This document shows positions 30,044-38,888 of a stretch of DNA of 59,960 nt, piece by piece. The DNA lies in assembly GCA_021780495.1 (NCBI GenBank), contig JAJXYO010000012.1, forward strand, positions 1-59,960, read 5' to 3'. Each line of letters begins with the position of its first letter. Within the stretch, counting starts at the first letter, position 1. The position numbers and the translations under genes are program-made. The DNA comes from Deltaproteobacteria bacterium (lineage in GTDB: Bacteria; Desulfobacterota; Desulfuromonadia; Geobacterales; Pseudopelobacteraceae). The notes under the pieces are model-generated. The model ran no database searches, had not been told where the DNA came from, and worked only from the letters and a program-made list of their open reading frames with translations.

Positions 30044-30858
30044 GCGGCGAGCAGATCCGCATACTGTTTGTCGATGATGAACGCAATGTGCTGCGTTCAC
30101 TGGAACGGCTCTTTCTGGAAGAGGGCTACGAGGTTGTTACCGCCGGTTCCGGCCAGCAGGGGCTGGAGGCGCTGGAACAGTCCGGTCCCTTTCAGCTGGT
30201 GGTCTCCGATTACCGCATGCCCGCCATGGACGGGGTCACATTTCTCAGCGAGGTCTGCCGGCGCTGGCCCGATACAGAGCGGATGATCCTCTCCGGCTAC
30301 GCCGATACGGCCTCGATCGTGTCCGCCATCAACGAAGGGCAGATCTACAAGTTTGTCGCCAAACCCTGGAACGACGCAGACCTGCTGCGCACCGTGCGCG
30401 ATGCGCTGGAACGTCACGAGCTGCGTACCGGCAACCAGCGGCTACTGGTAGCGCTTTCAGCGGCCAATGCCGAACTGAAGAACGTGAACGACAACCTGAA
30501 CACGATGGTCGACGAGCGTTTAAAGGTTGCCATGCTGCAGAGTCGCGCCCTGTACAGTTTCCAGAATGTGCTGGATGTCCTGCCGATCGGATTTGTCGGG
30601 GCGGACGACTGCGGCATGATTGTCCAGTGCAATGGCCTGGGGGCCGAGCTGATGGGGCATGAGCGGGGAGAACTGATCGGCAACGACCTGGCCACGACAC
30701 TGCCTGTCGAGCTGCTCCAGGTGATCGCAGACCTGGCCGGCAACTCCTGCGCCGACCGCCGGGCAGAACTGCCGGGCGGCAGATGCCGCGCCTTCATGAC
30801 GCGGATCTGCGCCGATGACCACACCTCCATCGTGGTCGCGCTGCTGCGGGAACCCTGA
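30040..30858 (+). CDS. Response regulator: receiver plus C-terminal PAS-like domain
   Basis: 272 residues from GTG 30040, chosen because AGGAG sits eight bases upstream and the start overlaps the previous stop (GTGA). The frame is open far upstream, but only inside the kinase gene. The receiver (about 5-125) has LFVDDE, phospho-Asp in VSDYRMPAMDG and AKPWND. A linker and a PAS-like domain (about 170-265, LDVLPIGFVGADDCG) follow. It is a paralogue of the protein at 19827. With no DNA-binding output, it may be a docking or relay protein. Confidence 0.85.
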   Translation: MSGEQIRILFVDDERNVLRSLERLFLEEGYEVVTAGSGQQGLEALEQSGPFQLVVSDYRMPAMDGVTFLSEVCRRWPDTERMILSGYADTASIVSAINEGQIYKFVAKPWNDADLLRTVRDALERHELRTGNQRLLVALSAANAELKNVNDNLNTMVDERLKVAMLQSRALYSFQNVLDVLPIGFVGADDCGMIVQCNGLGAELMGHERGELIGNDLATTLPVELLQVIADLAGNSCADRRAELPGGRCRAFMTRICADDHTSIVVALLREP

Positions 30859-30913
30859 CCCCGCCGGACGGACTGCATGCGTAAACGAACGACGCTGTAC
30901 AAGGAGCCAAACC

Positions 30914-30964
30914 ATGAGTAACAGATGCCTGCCGGCGGGTCTTGGAGGACCGGGGATCCCATGA
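30914..30964 (+). CDS. Possible 16-codon leader ORF, remnant of a receiver-gene start
   Basis: An ATG at 30914 preceded by AAGGAG opens 16 codons ending in TGA at 30962-30964, which overlaps the ATG of the MglA-like gene (ATGA). Its first bases and upstream region (about 30886-30930) closely match the start of the receiver gene at 35364. It looks like the leftover beginning of a duplicated receiver gene that could now feed ribosomes to the GTPase start. Translation is unproven. Confidence 0.4.
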   Translation: MSNRCLPAGLGGPGIP

Positions 30965-31614
30965 TCGAATTTGACGAACAACTGCAGCGCATGGTACTCA
31001 AACTGGTCTACTACGGCCCGGCCTTGTCGGGCAAGACCACCAACCTGCTGGCGCTGCATGACCGGCTATCCGTGGCAGGGCGCGGCGACCTGATGATGCT
31101 GGACACCACCGAAGACCGCACGATCTACTTCGACCTGCTGCCGTTCTTTTATTGCGCGCCATCGGGCATGAAGATCAAGCTCAAGGTCTACACGGTTCCC
31201 GGTCAGGTGCGGCATGACGCCACCCGCAAAGCGGTACTGCAACGGGCCGATGGCGTGGTCTTTGTGGCCGATTCCCTGGCCGCGGGCATGTCCGTCAACT
31301 TCGAGAGTTTTGACAACCTGGAAAAGAACCTGAGCATGGTGGGGCTGGCCATCGAACAACTGCCCCTGGTGGTGCAGTTCAACAAGCGCGACCTGCCGGA
31401 TGTGGTACCTGAGGATGAAATCCGCGCGGCCTGGGGACCGACCGGCCTGCCGGTATTGATGGCCTCGGCCCTCAAGGGATGGGGTGTGCTGGAGACCTTT
31501 CGCGAAATAGTGGCACTGACCTTCGACACGGTCAATGCCCGTTATGGACTGACAGCGCGTTATGGAGTCGAGAAGGAAAACTTCCTGTCCGAAATCCTCA
31601 AGGTGGCGGCATGA
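30961..31614 (+). CDS. MglA-like small Ras-family GTPase
   Basis: 217 residues from ATG 30961; an in-frame upstream start would add 12 poor residues. The G1 loop is GPALSGKTTN, the switch II region has TVPGQVRHDATRKA (the bacterial MglA form with Gly-Gln), and the specificity loop is NKRDLPD. MglA-type GTPases set cell polarity and place type IV pilus motors in Myxococcus and relatives. No MglB (GAP) gene is adjacent. It is followed with a 4-base overlap by a kinase and then by a receiver-fused secretion ATPase, which suggests a motility or pilus output for the operon. Confidence 0.88.
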   Translation: MIEFDEQLQRMVLKLVYYGPALSGKTTNLLALHDRLSVAGRGDLMMLDTTEDRTIYFDLLPFFYCAPSGMKIKLKVYTVPGQVRHDATRKAVLQRADGVVFVADSLAAGMSVNFESFDNLEKNLSMVGLAIEQLPLVVQFNKRDLPDVVPEDEIRAAWGPTGLPVLMASALKGWGVLETFREIVALTFDTVNARYGLTARYGVEKENFLSEILKVAA

Positions 31615-32912
31615 ACATGGATACACCACAGTTGAGCTTCATCGTCGGAGAAGAGAGACGCCTGTCCGCGATCATCTCCCGGGCCGAGATCGAACCGCTG
31701 CTGCGCAGCCTGGTCAAGGCCGGCCCGGTCTGGGCCGCGGTTGTCGATGAAGACGACCTGCCGCTTGCCCGCCAGGGAGTGGACGCCCCGCTCCAGGGAT
31801 ACCGGCAGATTCGTCATGATCTGATCGTTGAAGCGGAAGCGCGGGGGGCGCTGGTCATGGCCTTTGACCCGCAGCTCTGCCCCGGCGCCGATTCATTGGC
31901 GCTGCTGGTTCGCGACGCCTTGCAGCTTACCGTCACCAACAATCTCAAGCGCATGCTGACAACCGAGATGCATACCACGGTCGTGCAGGAATCCTACGAT
32001 CAACTGATGGAGACCAACCGCCAGCTGCTGGAATCGGAGGGGCGCTACCGGGAGCTGGCCCTGGAACTGGAGCGCAAGGTCGAGGAGCGCACCGTTGAAC
32101 TGCAGAAGGTCTACAGCCGGATGCTGCAGCAGGAGAAGCTGGCCGCCGTCGGCAGCCTGGCCGCAGGCATGGCCCATGAAATCAACAACCCCAACGGCTT
32201 TGTCCGCAGCAACCTGGAAACCTTCGGCCGCTACTTTCAGAAGATGATGGATATGGTTCAGTATTACCAGTTGCTGATTGCCTCCAACACCCCCCTGCCC
32301 CGGCTGCAGCAGGATACGGAGAAGAAACGCCGGGAGCTGAAGCTGGATTTTGTCATAGCCGATACCCGCGACCTCCTGGAGCAATCGATCACCGGGTCCG
32401 ACCGTATCACCCGCATCGTGGCCGATCTGAAGAGTTTCTCCCATGTGGATGAGTCCGGCATCTCCGATACCGACCTGAACGCGGAACTGGAACGGACCTT
32501 GTCGGTGTTGGCGCCACAGATCGCCGCCGATACGGTCATTGTGCGCAATCTGCAACCTTTGCCGCTTGTGGGCTGCAATCCGGGGCTCATGTCCCAAGCC
32601 TTTTTCAATATCATTCAGAATGCGCTGCTGTCGCGTGAGACCGGCCTGGAGTTGCAGGTCGCCAGCCGGATCGAGGGGGACGAGATCGTGATTGAGATCA
32701 ATGACAACGGCTGCGGCATCCCTGCTGACAACTTGTCACGGCTCTTCGAACCGTTTTTCACCACCCGTGAGGTGGGCAGCGGCACCGGCATGGGCCTGAC
32801 CGTGGCCCGCGAGATCATCGGGAGTGCCGGTGGCGCCATCGAGATCGTGTCAGCCGGGCAGAGCGGCACAACAGCGACTATCCGGCTGCCGCTTGCAGCA
32901 GGGAAAAGGTAA
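31611..32912 (+). CDS. Soluble histidine kinase with unidentified N-terminal domain
   Basis: 433 residues from ATG 31611, overlapping the GTPase stop (ATGA). The first 110 residues match no domain I recognise. A coiled coil (about 130-175) precedes HisKA with His189 in GMAHEINNPNG, then HATPase (NDNGCGI, GTGMGLTVA). There is no membrane helix. Coupled to the MglA-like gene upstream and lying 2 bases before the receiver-ATPase fusion, it may be the kinase that phosphorylates that receiver. The N-terminal part may sense or bind the GTPase; that is speculation. Confidence 0.85.
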   Translation: MNMDTPQLSFIVGEERRLSAIISRAEIEPLLRSLVKAGPVWAAVVDEDDLPLARQGVDAPLQGYRQIRHDLIVEAEARGALVMAFDPQLCPGADSLALLVRDALQLTVTNNLKRMLTTEMHTTVVQESYDQLMETNRQLLESEGRYRELALELERKVEERTVELQKVYSRMLQQEKLAAVGSLAAGMAHEINNPNGFVRSNLETFGRYFQKMMDMVQYYQLLIASNTPLPRLQQDTEKKRRELKLDFVIADTRDLLEQSITGSDRITRIVADLKSFSHVDESGISDTDLNAELERTLSVLAPQIAADTVIVRNLQPLPLVGCNPGLMSQAFFNIIQNALLSRETGLELQVASRIEGDEIVIEINDNGCGIPADNLSRLFEPFFTTREVGSGTGMGLTVAREIIGSAGGAIEIVSAGQSGTTATIRLPLAAGKR

Positions 32913-32914
32913 CC

Positions 32915-35335
32915 ATGTCAAAATACGCGGATCTCTTCAAAACCATGGGCAGCCAGAAGCTGCCTGAAACCTCCGGCATAGCGCTGGATACGGATGCGTC
33001 CGATATGCCGGAACGCGGCTTTACGCTGCTGTTTGTGGATGATGAGGAGAATGTGCTCAATGCACTGCGACGTATCTTCCTCGATGAGAACTACACCATC
33101 CTGACCGCCACCTCGGCCCAGACGGCCCTGGAAATCCTGGAGCGGGAGCCGGTACAGCTGCTGATCAGCGATCACCGCATGCCGGGCATGACCGGCGCCG
33201 AACTGCTCAAACTGGTGCGCGAGAAGTATCCCCAGACGATCCGCATCATGCTGACCGGCCATGCCGATGTCAATTCCATCATGGGGGCGGTCAAGGATGG
33301 CGCGGTCTACAAGTTCATCACCAAACCCTGGAATGACGAGGATCTGCGGCTGACCGTCAGCCTGGCCCTGCAGCAGTATGTGTTGATGCACGAAAACCGG
33401 CGGCTGAAGGATATCACCCGCCAGCAGCAGAACAAGATCAAGAGCTTTGCCGGCCTGTTCGAGCAGAACCGGGGGTTGCTGGGGGACATCCTGGTCAAGG
33501 CTTCCCTGATCGGGACGCAGGAGCTCGAACTGGCGCGCAAGCAGAAGGACAGCAACGAGTTCCTGGGCGATTTCCTGGTCAAGGCCGGCATCCTGAGCGA
33601 GTCCAAGATCATTGCCGCGCTGCAGAAACAGCTGGGGGTCGAGTTCATCGATCTTCGGGAGATGACGGTCTCCCAGAATGTGGCCCGCTGCCTGCCGCGG
33701 GAGCTGTGCGAGAAGAGCCGCCTGATTCCGGTCAGGCTGGAGGGCAACGCGCTGACCATTGCCATGGCGGATCCCTCCGATATCGTCACCTGCGACAACA
33801 TCGGCCGGGTGACCGGCCTGCGGGTAATCGTGCTGCTGGCGGCCTCGTCCCAGATCGGCGAGAAACTCGCCCAGGCCTGGACTGTTGCCGCGAGCGGGGA
33901 TGAGGATGATTTCGGCGATCTGGAGCCGCTGGACGAGATCGATATCGTCCTGGAAGAGGAGGAGGAAGAGGCCTCTGTCGAGGAGCTGATCGGCTCGTCC
34001 AAGGTGCCGCCGGTGATCCGTATCGTCAACGCCATCATCTCCGAGGCGATCCGGTACGGGGCCAGCGACATCCACATCGAGGCCAAGACCAAGTACACCG
34101 TGATCCGCTACCGCATCGACGGCATGCTGCACTCCAAGATCCGCATCCCGGCCGACCTGCATCCGGCGGTGATTTCGCGCCTCAAGATCCTGGCCAAGAT
34201 GGACATCTCCGAACGGAGGCACCCCCAGGACGGCCGCATCACCGTCAAGGCCAGCACCCGGGTCGTCGATATGCGGGTCTCGTCGCTGCCGACCATCAAC
34301 GGCGAAAAGATCGTCATGCGCATCCTGGACAAGAGCGCCGCCATCAAGCGCCTGGATGAGCTGGGCGTGCTGGAGGAGGACTTCCGCAACATCACGATCA
34401 TCAGCCGCAAGCCCCAGGGGGTGATCATCGCCACCGGGCCGACCGGCAGCGGCAAGACCACCATGCTCTACTCGCTGCTCTCCGCCATGATGAACCCCAG
34501 CAAGAACTTCGAGACCATCGAGGAACCGGTGGAGTATTTCCTGGAGGAGGCCAACCAGGTGGCGATCCATGAGAAGATCGGCCTCTCCTTCGCCCAGGTG
34601 CTGCGGGCCACCCTGCGCCAGGACCCGGATGTCATCCTGGTCGGTGAGATCCGCGACTTCGAAACCGCCGACGTGGCTTTCAAGGCCGCCCTGACCGGCC
34701 ACATGGTGCTCTCGACACTGCATACCAACAGTGCCGTAGCCACCATCACCCGTCTGGTGGATATGGGCGTCAAACCGTACATCCTGGCGTCGGCGCTGGA
34801 GGGGGTGATTGCCCAGCGCCTGGTGCGCAAGGTCTGCAGCGGCTGTGCCGCCAAGACCGATCCCGATCTTGCCATGATCGAGCTGTTGCGCCTGCCTGCC
34901 GATTATTTCGGCTCGGAGGTAACGGTCGGCCAGGGCTGTCCGCAGTGCAACAACACCGGCTACCGTGGCCGGGTCGGCGTCTACGAGATGTTCGTGATGA
35001 ACGACGACTTCCGCCAGATCATCGGCTCGGATTACAGGGAATCGGATCTGCTCAATCTGGCCCGCACCAATGGCATGCGGACACTCCTGGAGGATGGTCT
35101 GGAGAAGGTGCAGCGCGGCTGGACCACCTTGGAAGAGATCGTGCGGGTGATCGGCCCGACGGTCCGCCTGGAACGGTCCTGCGAGGCCTGCGGAAGACAC
35201 ATCGATTCCAAGTTCCTGTTCTGCCCCCACTGCGGGTCATTCCGTCATAACAGCTGCAAGCACTGCCGCCTGCCGCTGGAAGAGAACTGGCTGGTCTGCC
35301 CCTTCTGCGGCACCGGGCGGGAAACAAAACCGTAA
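32915..35335 (+). CDS. Receiver domain fused to GspE/PilB-type secretion ATPase with C-terminal zinc ribbons
   Basis: 806 residues. The receiver (about 32-155) has LFVDDEEN, phospho-Asp in ISDHRMPGMTG and TKPWND. An MshEN/GspE N-terminal domain (about 185-325) is followed by an acidic linker and the T2SSE ATPase (about 365-720), with Walker A GPTGSGKTT near 507-515 and Walker B around ILVGEIRDFETADVA. The ATPase CXXC pairs (CSGC, CPQC) are present. Two more zinc-ribbon pairs close the protein (CEACG to CPHCG; CKHC to CPFCG). It likely powers a type IV pilus or type II secretion motor under phospho-control. Confidence 0.9.
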   Translation: MSKYADLFKTMGSQKLPETSGIALDTDASDMPERGFTLLFVDDEENVLNALRRIFLDENYTILTATSAQTALEILEREPVQLLISDHRMPGMTGAELLKLVREKYPQTIRIMLTGHADVNSIMGAVKDGAVYKFITKPWNDEDLRLTVSLALQQYVLMHENRRLKDITRQQQNKIKSFAGLFEQNRGLLGDILVKASLIGTQELELARKQKDSNEFLGDFLVKAGILSESKIIAALQKQLGVEFIDLREMTVSQNVARCLPRELCEKSRLIPVRLEGNALTIAMADPSDIVTCDNIGRVTGLRVIVLLAASSQIGEKLAQAWTVAASGDEDDFGDLEPLDEIDIVLEEEEEEASVEELIGSSKVPPVIRIVNAIISEAIRYGASDIHIEAKTKYTVIRYRIDGMLHSKIRIPADLHPAVISRLKILAKMDISERRHPQDGRITVKASTRVVDMRVSSLPTINGEKIVMRILDKSAAIKRLDELGVLEEDFRNITIISRKPQGVIIATGPTGSGKTTMLYSLLSAMMNPSKNFETIEEPVEYFLEEANQVAIHEKIGLSFAQVLRATLRQDPDVILVGEIRDFETADVAFKAALTGHMVLSTLHTNSAVATITRLVDMGVKPYILASALEGVIAQRLVRKVCSGCAAKTDPDLAMIELLRLPADYFGSEVTVGQGCPQCNNTGYRGRVGVYEMFVMNDDFRQIIGSDYRESDLLNLARTNGMRTLLEDGLEKVQRGWTTLEEIVRVIGPTVRLERSCEACGRHIDSKFLFCPHCGSFRHNSCKHCRLPLEENWLVCPFCGTGRETKP

Positions 35336-35363
35336 CGAACTACGCCTTACAAGGAGTCAAGCC

Positions 35364-35933
35364 ATGAGTAACAGAGTCCTGCTGGTGGATGATGAGTCCA
35401 ACGTACTATCCGCCCTGAAACGATCCCTGCTGGATGAACCGCTGGAGATCAGCTCGGCCAGCAGTGCGGAAGAGGCGCTTGAAATCATGAAATCCGAGCG
35501 TTTTAAAGTGGTTGTTTCGGATGAGCGCATGATCGGCATGCAGGGCTCGGATTTTCTGGCGCAGGTACGGATACGCTACCCGGATACCATCCGCATCATG
35601 CTGACCGGCCATGCCACGCTGGAAGCGGCCATGAAGGCGGTCAATTGCGGGGAGATCTACCGTTTCTTCTCCAAACCGTGGGACGACATCAACCTGCAGT
35701 TTGCCATCCGTTCCGCTATCGATAAATATGATCTGGAGGCGGAGAATCGCCGGCTGCTGGCCACGGTGAAAAGCCAGGCCGTGGAACTCAGGGGCCTGGA
35801 GCGCCATTATCCGGGTATATCCAGCGTAGAAAAGGATCAGCAGGGGAGTTTGATACTGCCGGAGATGTCGGAGGATCAGCTGGCGGAGATATTCAAGCAA
35901 TGCGAATCACGCTATGGCATCAAACTGTCATAG
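35364..35933 (+). CDS. Response regulator, receiver plus short C-terminal tail
   Basis: 189 residues. The receiver (about 3-120) has LLVDDESN, phospho-Asp in VSDERMIGMQG and SKPWDD. A 60-residue tail without a recognised domain follows. AAGGAG precedes the ATG, and the region around the start is duplicated in part at 30886-30930. Last gene of the forward signalling island, 28 bases after the receiver-ATPase fusion; the next gene is convergent. Likely a relay or output partner of that ATPase. Confidence 0.88.
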   Translation: MSNRVLLVDDESNVLSALKRSLLDEPLEISSASSAEEALEIMKSERFKVVVSDERMIGMQGSDFLAQVRIRYPDTIRIMLTGHATLEAAMKAVNCGEIYRFFSKPWDDINLQFAIRSAIDKYDLEAENRRLLATVKSQAVELRGLERHYPGISSVEKDQQGSLILPEMSEDQLAEIFKQCESRYGIKLS

Positions 35934-35947
35934 GATCAGCGCCACTT

Positions 35948-36880
35948 TCAGGCGTGATCATGCCCGTTGCAGACAGCCTTTCGTTCCGTGTGCCGCAAAT
36001 CCTTGATCAGCGGACCACCGTTGCAGGCCGAGCAATCAAACTGGATGGTGGTGTGGGTGATGTGAAAACCGTGCTGCAATTCATGCTCGATGCGGCTCAG
36101 CAGCTGGCTGCGCTGCCCGTCGTAGGCCGGTTCGATCTCGATATGGGCCGAGAGGGCCAGGATATGTGAGCAGACCGACCAGACATTGAGATGGTGGACA
36201 TCCAGCACACCATCGATACCGCGCATACGTTCCACCACCTGATCGACGGACAGACTGCGCGGCACGCCTTCCATCAGGATATGGACCGCCTCCCGCAGCA
36301 AGCGTCCGGCCCCCACCAGGATCAGCAGGCCGATGGCGATGGAGATCAGCGGATCGGCCTGGTACCAGCCGGTATAGCGCATCAGGATGGCGCCGGCGAT
36401 CACCCCCACCGAAGCGGCCGCATCCCCCAGCACATGCAGGAAGGCGCTGCGCACGTTCAGATCGTCGTGGGAATGGCCGTGCAGCGCCTTGGCGGCCAGC
36501 AGGTTGGCGATCAGCCCCAGGACGGCGATGACCAGCATCGGGATCGTCTTGACCTCTTCCGGCGCGACCAGCCGTTTGCTCCCTTCGTACAGGATGCCGA
36601 TCGCCATCACAAAGACCGTCAGGCCATTGATCAGGGACGCCAGCACCTCGGCCCGGTGCAGACCGTAGGAGTGCCGGTCGCTGGGGGGTTGGGCGGCCAG
36701 CTTGATCGCGCCCAGGGACAACAGCAGGGCGAACAGGTCCAGAAAGACATGCCCGGCATCGGACAAAAGCGCCAGGGAGTTGGACCAGATGCCGCCGCAG
36801 ACCTCCGCCACCAGGGTGATGGCGGTCAGGACGATGGCGAAGACCAGGCGACGGGATATGCTGTAATCGATGTGCGGCAT
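35948..36880 (-). CDS. Cation diffusion facilitator (CDF) metal exporter, CzcD-like
   Basis: 310 residues. Six membrane helices (about 12-205) carry the CDF zinc-site pattern: LLSDAGHVFLD (HxxxD) in helix II and the ASVGVIAGA and LHVLGDAAA region in helix V. The cytoplasmic C-terminal domain (about 210-300) has the metallochaperone-like fold. Family members export Zn2+, Cd2+ or Co2+ in exchange for protons. It faces the signalling operon and precedes the arsenic cluster on the same strand as acr3; metal specificity cannot be told from sequence. Confidence 0.9.
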   Translation of the reverse strand: MPHIDYSISRRLVFAIVLTAITLVAEVCGGIWSNSLALLSDAGHVFLDLFALLLSLGAIKLAAQPPSDRHSYGLHRAEVLASLINGLTVFVMAIGILYEGSKRLVAPEEVKTIPMLVIAVLGLIANLLAAKALHGHSHDDLNVRSAFLHVLGDAAASVGVIAGAILMRYTGWYQADPLISIAIGLLILVGAGRLLREAVHILMEGVPRSLSVDQVVERMRGIDGVLDVHHLNVWSVCSHILALSAHIEIEPAYDGQRSQLLSRIEHELQHGFHITHTTIQFDCSACNGGPLIKDLRHTERKAVCNGHDHA

Positions 36881-36963
36881 GGCAACCTTTCACAGGATCG
36901 CGCTGGACATTAACGCAATCACCTGTTCCCTTGAGCATAGCAAACTTTCCGGAGTCCCGCCAC

Positions 36964-38022
36964 TCAGTTGCTCCCTTCAGCCGCAAACCACCTGCGCCGG
37001 AACCAGAAGGCAACGTTGACCAGCCCGATCATCACCGGCACCTCCACCAGCGGCCCGATCACCGCGGCAAAGGCCGCACCTGAACCGAGCCCGAAGACCG
37101 CCACCGCCACGGCAATGGCCAGCTCGAAGTTGTTGCTGGCAGCGGTAAAGGCCAGGGTGGTGGTCTTGGAATAGTCGGCGCCGAGCTTCTTTCCCATCCA
37201 GAACGACACCAGAAACATGACCACGAAGTAGATCAAAAGCGGGATGGCAATCCGCACCACATCCAGCGGCAGCTGCACGATCAGGTTGCCCTTCAGGCTG
37301 AACATGACCACGATGGTGAACAGCAGCGCGATCAGGGTCAGGGGACTGATCCGGGGTACGAATTCGCGGTGGTAGCGCTCCCGGCCCAGGAGCTTGACCC
37401 CGATCAGACGCGTCAGCGCCCCGGCGATGCAGGGAATGCCCAGGTAGATGAAGACGCTCTGGGCGATCTGGCGGATGCTGACATCCACCACCACCCCCTG
37501 CAGCCCCACCAGCGGCGGCAGAACGGTGATGAAGAACCAGGCGTAGACGCTGTAGAACAGCACCTGGAAGATGCTGTTGAAGGCCACCAGTCCGGCGGCG
37601 TACTCGGTGTTGCCCCGGGCCAGCTCGTTCCAGACGATCACCATGGCGATACAGCGGGCCAGGCCGATCATGATCAGGCCGACCATGTACTCCGGCTTGT
37701 CCGGCAGCAGCAGCGCCGCCAGAACGAACATCAGCACCGGGCCGATCAGCCAGTTCTGAACCAGCGACAGCCCCAGTATCCTTTTGTTGCGGAAGACCTC
37801 CGGCATATCCTCGTAACGCACCTTGGCAAAGGGCGGATACATCATCAGGATCAGGCCGGCCGCGATCGGGATGTTGGTGGTGCCGACCTGGAAGGAGTTG
37901 ATGAACCCTTCTGTGCCGGGTACAACATAGCCCAGGCCGACCCCCAGCGCCATGGCCGCAAAGATCCACAGGGTCAGCCAGCGATCGAGGAAGGATAGTT
38001 TCTGCGCAACATGTTCACTCAT
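36964..38022 (-). CDS. acr3: ACR3-family arsenite efflux transporter
   Basis: 352 residues with about ten membrane helices. The ACR3 signature segment around [19 protein letters not shown] holds the conserved cysteine needed for arsenite transport, followed by [10 protein letters not shown]. It exports As(III) using the proton gradient. The start overlaps the arsC stop by four bases (ATGA), so arsenate reduction and arsenite efflux are coupled. Transcribed leftward from the arsC-arsR intergenic region. Confidence 0.93.
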   Translation of the reverse strand: MSEHVAQKLSFLDRWLTLWIFAAMALGVGLGYVVPGTEGFINSFQVGTTNIPIAAGLILMMYPPFAKVRYEDMPEVFRNKRILGLSLVQNWLIGPVLMFVLAALLLPDKPEYMVGLIMIGLARCIAMVIVWNELARGNTEYAAGLVAFNSIFQVLFYSVYAWFFITVLPPLVGLQGVVVDVSIRQIAQSVFIYLGIPCIAGALTRLIGVKLLGRERYHREFVPRISPLTLIALLFTIVVMFSLKGNLIVQLPLDVVRIAIPLLIYFVVMFLVSFWMGKKLGADYSKTTTLAFTAASNNFELAIAVAVAVFGLGSGAAFAAVIGPLVEVPVMIGLVNVAFWFRRRWFAAEGSN

Positions 38023-38435
38023 GGTGTGCCTCCAAGATAGTCGAGTATCCAGTTTTTGATCTCATCCCGCACCCGGCGAAATTCGGGCAGAACATCGTCC
38101 GCGCTGCCATCGAGCCGGGACGGGTCATCAAAGCCACGGTGCCTGCGTTGAACACCGCCAAAAAAGAGCGGGCATTTTTCGTTGGCGTCGCCGCACAGGG
38201 TGATCACATGCTCGAACGTCTGCCCGTCATATTCCTCTATCGTCTTGGAATACTGGTGGCAGGTGTCGATGCCCAGTTCGTTCAAGACCTGGATCGCCAG
38301 CGGGTTGACCCGTGTGGCTTCAGTTCCGGCGGAAAAGGCCTGGCAGCGATCGCCCAGAAGGTGGTTGGCCAGTGCCTCGGCCATCTGGGAGCGGCAGGAG
38401 TTGTGGGTGCAGAGGAAAAGAACGCGCTGTTTCAT
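38019..38435 (-). CDS. arsC: Arsenate reductase, thioredoxin-coupled (LMW phosphatase fold)
   Basis: 138 residues, usual length. The phosphatase-type active loop CTHNSCR (CX5R, Cys9) is at the N-terminus, and the resolving pair Cys81 and Cys88 sits in [10 protein letters not shown]. That spacing matches the thioredoxin-dependent ArsC type. It reduces arsenate to arsenite for export by Acr3. Thioredoxin-like genes stand in the divergent operon. Expression probably starts from 38436-38500, where a palindrome lies. Confidence 0.95.
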   Translation of the reverse strand: MKQRVLFLCTHNSCRSQMAEALANHLLGDRCQAFSAGTEATRVNPLAIQVLNELGIDTCHQYSKTIEEYDGQTFEHVITLCGDANEKCPLFFGGVQRRHRGFDDPSRLDGSADDVLPEFRRVRDEIKNWILDYLGGTP

Positions 38436-38444
38436 GATCGCGAT

Positions 38445-38466
38445 TATATCCGTTTGAGCGGATATA
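38445..38466. promoter_or_regulatory. Inverted repeat upstream of arsC, candidate operator
   Basis: TATATCCG (38445-38452) and CGGATATA (38459-38466) are perfect 8-base arms around a 6-base centre. The repeat lies 10 bases upstream of the arsC start, where a repressor would block the leftward ars promoter. The binder is unknown; ArsR encoded at 38564 is the obvious candidate. Confidence 0.45.
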
Positions 38467-38502
38467 TCAAGTTACAATTCTCAGAACAACTCGATGTCTT
38501 CC

Positions 38503-38547
38503 TTGACAAGCTGACCAGATGCCATTATATGATTATATAGTCATATA
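38503..38547 (+). promoter_or_regulatory. arsR promoter with overlapping palindromic operator
   Basis: TTGACA (38503-38508) and TTATAT (38525-38530), with a 16-base spacer, make a good sigma-70 promoter. TATATGA (38526-38532) and TCATATA (38541-38547) form a 7-base inverted repeat over the -10 region, the usual place for an autorepressing ArsR site. GGAGG then precedes the ATG at 38564. Confidence 0.6.
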
Positions 38548-38563
38548 GTAACGGAGGTATCCC

Positions 38564-38887
38564 ATGAGTTCCGCCACCCATTATCTGGCCGATGTGCTCA
38601 AGTCCCTGTCCCAGCCGACCCGGCTCAAGATCGTCGACTTCCTGCGCGACGGCGAACGCTGCGTCTGCGAGATATTCCCGGCCATCGACGAAGAGCAGTC
38701 CAACACCTCCCGCCACCTGACCTCCATGCAAACCCACGGCATCCTGTCCCGCCGCAAGGAGGGGGTCAAGATCTACTACGCCGTCAAGCACCCCGAGGTA
38801 TTCGAGATCATCGACCGGGCCAGCGCCATCGTCAGGCATGAGATCGAGCTGCGCAGCGGCCTGATCAACACGGTAAAACGGGGCTGA
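38564..38887 (+). CDS. arsR: ArsR-family metalloid-responsive repressor
   Basis: 107 residues with the winged-helix ArsR fold. ERCVCEIFP matches the ELCVCDL metal-binding motif: two cysteines next to the recognition helix bind As(III) and release DNA. The recognition helix is around EEQSNTSRHLTSM. It lies between the divergent arsC-acr3 unit and its own downstream operon; two palindromes in the gap could let it control both. The stop is one base before the next ATG. Confidence 0.92.
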   Translation: MSSATHYLADVLKSLSQPTRLKIVDFLRDGERCVCEIFPAIDEEQSNTSRHLTSMQTHGILSRRKEGVKIYYAVKHPEVFEIIDRASAIVRHEIELRSGLINTVKRG

Positions 38888-38888
38888 C

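Noticed and set aside
32918..35230. 770-codon antisense frame over the receiver-ATPase gene
   Set aside because: His/Asp/Gln-rich mirror of a GC-rich gene with no domain; a typical antisense shadow.
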